Below, piece by piece: positions 59,599 to 64,000 of a DNA stretch of 64,000 nucleotides (position 1 is its first letter; every line of letters starts with the position of its first letter). The DNA lies in NCBI GenBank assembly GCA_944364615.1, contig CALVWF010000003.1:90428-154427 (forward strand), in the 5' to 3' direction. Below the pieces are notes generated by a model. The model had not been told where the DNA came from. It was given only the letters and a program-made list of their open reading frames with translations, and did not search any database. The DNA is from an uncultured Clostridia bacterium (GTDB taxonomy: Bacteria; Bacillota; Clostridia; Christensenellales; CAG-314). A program made the position numbers and the translations under genes.

Positions 59599-60875
59599 AC
59601 ATAATATGTAGTTTTTCATCGGCAATCAGCAATATTTTATATATTTTGCTTGCAATAGCATTGCTCTTGCTGATGGTGCTTATACACGAATTCGGCCACT
59701 ACACGGCAGGCAAACTGCTTGGATTCAAGATAAACGAATTTGCCGTAGGCATGGGACCGAAACTGCTTTCAAAGAAAAAGAAAAACGGCGAAGTGTTTTC
59801 TCTGAGAGCCTTCCCGCTGGGCGGTTTTTGTGCTTTTGAAGGCGAGGACGGTGAAGAAACCGTGCCAGGTGCGTTTAATGCCCAGAAACCTTGGAAGAGG
59901 CTAATAGTGCTTTTTTCCGGAGCGTTTTTCAATTTTCTTACCGCCGTTGTGGCTATTCTGATTGCTTTTTCGGTATTCGGAGATACGGCAATGGCTGTAG
60001 GCAAAGTCTACGAATATTCCCCCTCTTACACAACCGCCAAGTTGCAGCAAGGGGACGTGTTCTATTCTGTCGACGGCAAGGTAATTTATCTTGCTTCGGA
60101 TTTTTCGTCGCATATAAGCGGCAAACAATCGTTTGACGCCGTAGTCATACGTAACGGCGAATTAGTGACCGTCGAAGACATTGAAGTAGGTACCTACTAT
60201 ATAAATTATGTACAGGCGTCATCCGGCGATTACGATTTCGGAAGTTACCGTCCCGAATACGGGCACGCTTTGTATAAAATAAACGGACAGTGTATATACA
60301 CTGAAGGGCAGTTGCAGTCGGTGCTGGACTCGCTCGGCGAAGATTCGGTATTGCAGGCGGTTTTTATCGACAACTATTCGGAGGAGCACACCATTGAAAT
60401 AAGCAAGAAGGATTATCTTGCAAGTCTGTCTTTTGTAAATCAGTCATATACGGGGATGGGAATTGCTTCAAATTACGCTCACGTGGATTATACTTTCGGT
60501 GAAGCATTGTCACGTACGTTCCCTTACTGTTTCAGGGTTGGCAGCCTTATATTGGAGTCTCTGGGCGGATTGTTTACAGGCAGTGTAGGCGTCGATCAGT
60601 TGAGCGGGCCTATCAGCACCATAGGGCTGACCAGTCAGATAGCCGCAACCGGTATAGGAAACATTTTGTTGCTTGTGGCGATAATTTCAGTAAACCTTGC
60701 AGTGTTCAATTTACTGCCCGTTCCCGCTTTGGACGGTTGTCGCATGTTGTTTGTAATAATCGAGTGGATACGCAAAAAACCGTTAGACAGAAAACTGGAA
60801 GCGTATATTAACTTTGCAGGACTCGTGTTTATTCTTGCATTTGCCATTCTGGTAGAACTTGTAAAGGTATTCTGA
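59592..60875 (+). CDS. rseP: Site-2 protease RseP
   Basis: A 427-residue intramembrane zinc protease. HEFGH (residues 32-36) is in the first long membrane span; one PDZ region lies at about 130-260; NLLPVPALDG near residue 375 carries the third zinc ligand. Such proteases release anti-sigma factors or clear signal peptides. It lies between dxr and ispG as in Clostridia. Confidence 0.95.
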   Translation: MLNIICSFSSAISNILYILLAIALLLLMVLIHEFGHYTAGKLLGFKINEFAVGMGPKLLSKKKKNGEVFSLRAFPLGGFCAFEGEDGEETVPGAFNAQKPWKRLIVLFSGAFFNFLTAVVAILIAFSVFGDTAMAVGKVYEYSPSYTTAKLQQGDVFYSVDGKVIYLASDFSSHISGKQSFDAVVIRNGELVTVEDIEVGTYYINYVQASSGDYDFGSYRPEYGHALYKINGQCIYTEGQLQSVLDSLGEDSVLQAVFIDNYSEEHTIEISKKDYLASLSFVNQSYTGMGIASNYAHVDYTFGEALSRTFPYCFRVGSLILESLGGLFTGSVGVDQLSGPISTIGLTSQIAATGIGNILLLVAIISVNLAVFNLLPVPALDGCRMLFVIIEWIRKKPLDRKLEAYINFAGLVFILAFAILVELVKVF

Positions 60876-60877
60876 AA

Positions 60878-61918
60878 ATGACCAAAACAGTTAAAATAGG
60901 TAATGTGACAATAGGCGGAGGAAATCCCGTTGCCATTCAGTCAATGACTAATATTCCAGTGCTCGACACGGACGCAACCGCCGAACAATTAAAGCAATTG
61001 CAACTTGCCGATTGCGATATCGTAAGAGTGGCAGTTCCCGATATTGAAAGCGCCAAGTGCATAAGCAGGCTCAAAACCTTTACTTCAATGCCCGTTGTTG
61101 CCGATATACATTACGATTACAGGCTTGCGATTAAGTCTATGGAAAACGGTGCGGACAAAATTCGTATAAACCCGGGAAACATGTCCGCCGACCATTTAAA
61201 GAAGGTCGCCGATTGCGCAAGGCATCACGGCGTCCCGGTCAGAATAGGCGTCAACGGCGGTTCGGTCAACCGCGAGTTTTTAAACAAATACGGCGACAAG
61301 CGCACGGCATTAACGGAAAGCCTGTTGCATTACGTTTCCGAGATGGAAAAATTGGCGTTTTACGATATCGTTCTGTCGGTAAAGAGCAGTGACGTAAGAG
61401 AAACTATAGCGGTAAACAGGGCTGTAGCGTCGCGTTGCGATTACCCCATACACCTCGGCGTCACGGAAGCGGGCCCTGCCTATCAGGGTATAATCAAAAA
61501 TTCGGTAGGTATAGGAGCATTGCTTGCAGACGGTATAGGCGACACAGTCAGAGTATCGCTTACTGCGCACCCCGTTGAGGAAGTGAGGGCTGCGCGTACG
61601 TTGCTGAATGCGCTGGGAATGGGCAGAGGCGTTACATTCGTTTCCTGTCCGAAGTGCGGAAGATGCGGTATAGATCTGGAAAAATACGCGCGTGCGGTAT
61701 ATGAATATGTCAAAGACATCGACGCCGATGTCAAAATAGCGGTGATGGGTTGTGAAGTAAACGGGATAGGCGAATGTTCCGACGCAGACCTCGGCATGGC
61801 AGGTGGAAAAGGAAAGGTAGCATTCTTTAAACACGGTAAGGTTTTCCGTACTGTGGACGAGGCACAGGCGTTACAGTTGTTTTTTTTCGAAATAGACAAT
61901 CTTATCGGTAAGGAATAA
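60878..61918 (+). CDS. ispG: 4-hydroxy-3-methylbut-2-en-1-yl diphosphate synthase IspG
   Basis: A 346-residue 4Fe-4S enzyme of the MEP pathway. The N-terminal TIM barrel carries VAIQSMTN, INPGNMS and LGVTEAGPAYQG; the C-terminal cluster cysteines are in SCPKCGRCGIDL (C-x2-C) and GCEVNGIGE. It starts two bases after rseP. Downstream, 11 bases on, is the truncated PolC-like gene. Confidence 0.97.
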   Translation: MTKTVKIGNVTIGGGNPVAIQSMTNIPVLDTDATAEQLKQLQLADCDIVRVAVPDIESAKCISRLKTFTSMPVVADIHYDYRLAIKSMENGADKIRINPGNMSADHLKKVADCARHHGVPVRIGVNGGSVNREFLNKYGDKRTALTESLLHYVSEMEKLAFYDIVLSVKSSDVRETIAVNRAVASRCDYPIHLGVTEAGPAYQGIIKNSVGIGALLADGIGDTVRVSLTAHPVEEVRAARTLLNALGMGRGVTFVSCPKCGRCGIDLEKYARAVYEYVKDIDADVKIAVMGCEVNGIGECSDADLGMAGGKGKVAFFKHGKVFRTVDEAQALQLFFFEIDNLIGKE

Positions 61919-61929
61919 ATTCGGTACAT

Positions 61930-63579
61930 ATGATAATAGACGTTTTGAAACAGAAGTTTCCTCAGGTTGAGGGGCTGAGGGTAAGAGATATTGTGGTGGA
62001 TAAAGCGGACAAGCGTATTTCCTGCGTCGTAACGACGCCCGTTTTGCCCGCTCTTGACTTTGCTTTGCGCAACGAGATAGTCAACACGGCAAAATCCTGT
62101 TTACCCAAAGGGTTTGTTTCATACGTCACTATAAAAACAGATCAGTTTAACCCCGTTACATATCGCAATTTCCTTTTGGTGACGTTGAAGAAGCGTTTTA
62201 TGGCAATTTCAAACATCAAGAAGGAAAACATTTCTGTTACCGAACTGTCGGACAGGCGTTTCAATGTCGTGATAACAGTCAATCAGGTTCAGCAAAAACT
62301 TATAGAGGAACTGGATTTTGTCAACAGATTTACCGATTACAGCAACAGTTACACCAGTTACGGTGTAGAACTGACTGTAAATACTGTGATTCAGGATCTT
62401 TCAAACGACGTGGAAAATCAGAAGTTGTACGAACATCTTGCCATCAGCAAGCATCTGAGCCGTCCGCAGCGGTATGTGGCAGTAACGGACGTCAAGGCGT
62501 TAGTGGGCAAAAAAGTAGTCGGTAAACCGTGTTACATTTCCGATGTCAGAGAACAGAGAGATCATTGCGTGTTGTGCGGAACGGTATCGGAAAAGAAATC
62601 GATGAAGGCCAAATCCAATCCCGGTATATATATTACCAAATTCGTTCTGACGGATATTTCCGAATCGTCAATTCCCGTTATAGTGTTTACAAAGTTGCAG
62701 ACGGAAAATGTGGATACGATCAAACAAGCCACTGGTAAAGGTGACGCCGAGGCGCTGACGGTTTCTCAAAAAAATCGTCTCGGCAACGAACGGAAAATGA
62801 AAATGCTTCTCGGACTGTACGACGGAACGGAAGTGGTTGTGTCGGGAAAAGTTGCCAAAAGCAGTTTCAGCGGTAATCTGGAAATGACCGCCAACGCTAT
62901 AAGTATGTGTCGTATAGCGGGGCAGGACAATTCTTCAACGCTTGTGCGCCCGTTGCCGGAACGGTATTTGTTGGTAAAGCCGAAAGTTTTTGCAAGGTAT
63001 CATCAGCAATCGCTTATAGAAACCGAGCAGGTTCCGGTACCTTTCGAACTTGCGCAGGATGTCGTTGTGCTGGATGTCAACGCTACGGGTCTGAACGCTC
63101 TTAAAGACAAGATTTATAAACTTTGTGCCGTCCGACTGACAAACGGCGCAGTAACTGAAAGTTTGTCCTGCGTGCTCAATCCTGAATGCGATATTCCTCA
63201 GGATCGACTGTCTGCGGCAAATATATCCGTAGAAAAATTAGTTGTCAGTCCCACTTTTTCCGAAGTGGTGGGAGATTTGTACAAGTTTTGTCATGGCAGT
63301 ACGCTTACTGCGTTCAACATAGACAAACTGATGGAAATTATAAAATATTACGCAACGCCCGTCGGCTACATCTTTGACAATAAAACCGTAAGACTTGCGG
63401 ATCTGCTGTCACGGCTGTACGATATAGCAGGGGAAAATAAAAGACCCAATATGCAAAATATTTCCGACATTGCCAAGTCATTGCGTATTCCGCTCGATTC
63501 GCCTTACGACTGCTATTCGACGGCTATTGCCGCCGCAAGGGCTTTGGTCGCGATAAGTAAGAGACGATCGGATATTTAA
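61930..63579 (+). CDS. Truncated PolC-like protein without PHP or polymerase domain
   Basis: A 549-residue protein in the usual polC position (ispG-polC-rimP). Residues 1-210 resemble the PolC N-terminal region by position. Residues 213-330 match its OB fold (GTVSEKKSMKAK, TKFVLTDIS, VIVFTK, GTEVVVSGKV). Residues 377-543 match the PolC proofreading domain, but its catalytic positions are altered: Asp382 is kept, while the DxE Glu is Asn384, AHN is A461-F462-N463, and the expected later acidic and His residues are missing. Only a 46-residue linker lies between OB and exonuclease, so the PHP domain is absent, and the frame stops where the polymerase would begin. It is likely catalytically dead. 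Confidence 0.75.
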   Translation: MIIDVLKQKFPQVEGLRVRDIVVDKADKRISCVVTTPVLPALDFALRNEIVNTAKSCLPKGFVSYVTIKTDQFNPVTYRNFLLVTLKKRFMAISNIKKENISVTELSDRRFNVVITVNQVQQKLIEELDFVNRFTDYSNSYTSYGVELTVNTVIQDLSNDVENQKLYEHLAISKHLSRPQRYVAVTDVKALVGKKVVGKPCYISDVREQRDHCVLCGTVSEKKSMKAKSNPGIYITKFVLTDISESSIPVIVFTKLQTENVDTIKQATGKGDAEALTVSQKNRLGNERKMKMLLGLYDGTEVVVSGKVAKSSFSGNLEMTANAISMCRIAGQDNSSTLVRPLPERYLLVKPKVFARYHQQSLIETEQVPVPFELAQDVVVLDVNATGLNALKDKIYKLCAVRLTNGAVTESLSCVLNPECDIPQDRLSAANISVEKLVVSPTFSEVVGDLYKFCHGSTLTAFNIDKLMEIIKYYATPVGYIFDNKTVRLADLLSRLYDIAGENKRPNMQNISDIAKSLRIPLDSPYDCYSTAIAAARALVAISKRRSDI

Positions 63580-63614
63580 CCATTTTCATCCGTGTACAAT
63601 TTGCATTAAAGTGC

Positions 63615-63643
63615 TTGCCAAAGTTTCGGTACTATGGTATAAT
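63615..63643 (+). promoter_or_regulatory. rimP promoter
   Basis: TTGCCA (63615-63620), 17 bases, TATAAT (63638-63643). Start expected near 63650, with no PolC coding remnant in between. Confidence 0.8.
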
Positions 63644-63671
63644 TTAAGCACTGTTAAAACTGTAGTTCGGT

Positions 63672-63699
63672 TTGAGAGTGGAGTTTTCTCCACTCTCAA
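63672..63699 (+). promoter_or_regulatory. Leader hairpin upstream of rimP
   Basis: TTGAGAGTGGAG (63672-63683) pairs perfectly with CTCCACTCTCAA (63688-63699), loop TTTT. No U-run follows, so it is unlikely to be a plain terminator. The Shine-Dalgarno AAGGAG (63708-63713) is free. Confidence 0.7.
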
Positions 63700-63719
63700 C
63701 TTGCTGTAAGGAGTTTTTT

Positions 63720-64000
63720 ATGAGTAAAATCGCTGACAGCGTAATGAATCTTGTTGCCCCGATAGCAGAAAAACTGGGACTGGAAGTCGTGGAAGTCGTA
63801 TATGAGAAAAAGTACGACGGAATGAATCTCACCGTGTTTATCGACAAGGACGGGGGAGTTTCCATCGACGATTGCGAAAAATTGCACCGTGCCATTGACG
63901 AACCTCTGGACAGGCTCGATCCCATCGAAGGTTCGTACACGCTAAACGTTTCATCGTTGGGAATCGATCGGCCGTTGAAGACGGACAGGGATTTTAAACG
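63720..64000 (+). CDS. rimP: Ribosome maturation factor RimP, N-terminal part
   Basis: The gene runs off the right edge; about 93 residues are visible. VAPIAEKLGLEVVEVVYEKK, VFIDKDGGVSIDDCEKLHR and the SSLGIDRPLKTDRDF segment match RimP, a 30S assembly factor. The ATG follows AAGGAG. RimP usually heads the rimP-nusA-rnpM-infB operon, which should continue outside this window. Confidence 0.93.
   Translation, partial: MSKIADSVMNLVAPIAEKLGLEVVEVVYEKKYDGMNLTVFIDKDGGVSIDDCEKLHRAIDEPLDRLDPIEGSYTLNVSSLGIDRPLKTDRDFK

Overview
This window looks like chromosomal backbone from a low-to-mid GC bacterium of the Bacillota, most likely class Clostridia (inference from gene content and order). The pointers are the six-cysteine peptide scfA with its radical SAM partner scfB, HemZ, YlxM-Ffh, TrmFO, RbgA, a zinc-type L32, a firmicute-style iscR-iscS-iscU operon, and SigA-type promoters (TTGACA-N17-TATAAT). 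Coding density is very high, nearly all genes point rightward, and many neighbours overlap by ATGA or TAATG. I see no CRISPR array, prophage, insertion sequence or rRNA gene.

Layout. 1-11.2 kb: end of ruvB, queA, tgt, yajC, a TIGR04086-like membrane protein, scfA, scfB, a divergent lone secD, recJ and relA. This order is familiar from Clostridia, except that secF (usually between secD and recJ) is absent. 11.2-15.4 kb: an MBL hydrolase, hemZ, a DUF3810-type metallopeptidase and an array of eight tRNA genes closed by a strong terminator. 15.6-18.6 kb: three metabolic genes (methyltransferase, aldehyde dehydrogenase, SDR) that form the least conserved-looking stretch. 18.7-22.9 kb: rdgB and a small membrane protein on the minus strand, then alr, rsmD, coaD and a DAHP synthase gene. 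23.1-29.1 kb: tmcAL divergent from pta-ackA, then DUF177, rpmF, plsX and rnc. 29.1-39.6 kb: smc, ftsY, ylxM, ffh, rpsP, khpA, rimM, trmD, rbgA, rnhB, yraN and rplS, covering SRP targeting, ribosome maturation and tRNA modification. 39.7-49.9 kb: comM, dprA, topA, trmFO, hslV, hslU, aspS and an RseC-like protein. 50.1-53.3 kb: iscR-iscS-iscU, a 41-residue membrane peptide, ruvX and a DUF1292 protein. 53.4-64 kb: rpsB-tsf, pyrH, frr, a small ORF, uppS, cdsA, dxr, rseP, ispG, a truncated PolC-like protein, and the start of rimP.

Most notable points. (1) The gene in the polC slot between ispG and rimP encodes only a PolC-like N-terminal region, OB fold and an exonuclease-like domain whose catalytic residues are nearly all replaced; PHP and polymerase domains are absent. 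(2) SecD stands alone and lacks the usual Asp-x-Asn transmembrane motif. (3) Four genes (relA, the DUF177 gene, ruvX and a small membrane protein gene) have a -10 box ending 6-8 nt before the start codon and no Shine-Dalgarno, which predicts leaderless or nearly leaderless mRNAs. (4) Several start sites sit inside or directly against intergenic hairpins, with the Shine-Dalgarno in the 3' arm of the stem. (5) Structured leaders precede rpsB and rimP, and a likely autoregulatory palindrome overlaps the iscR start of transcription.

All function calls rest on motif reading and gene order; no database search was run.
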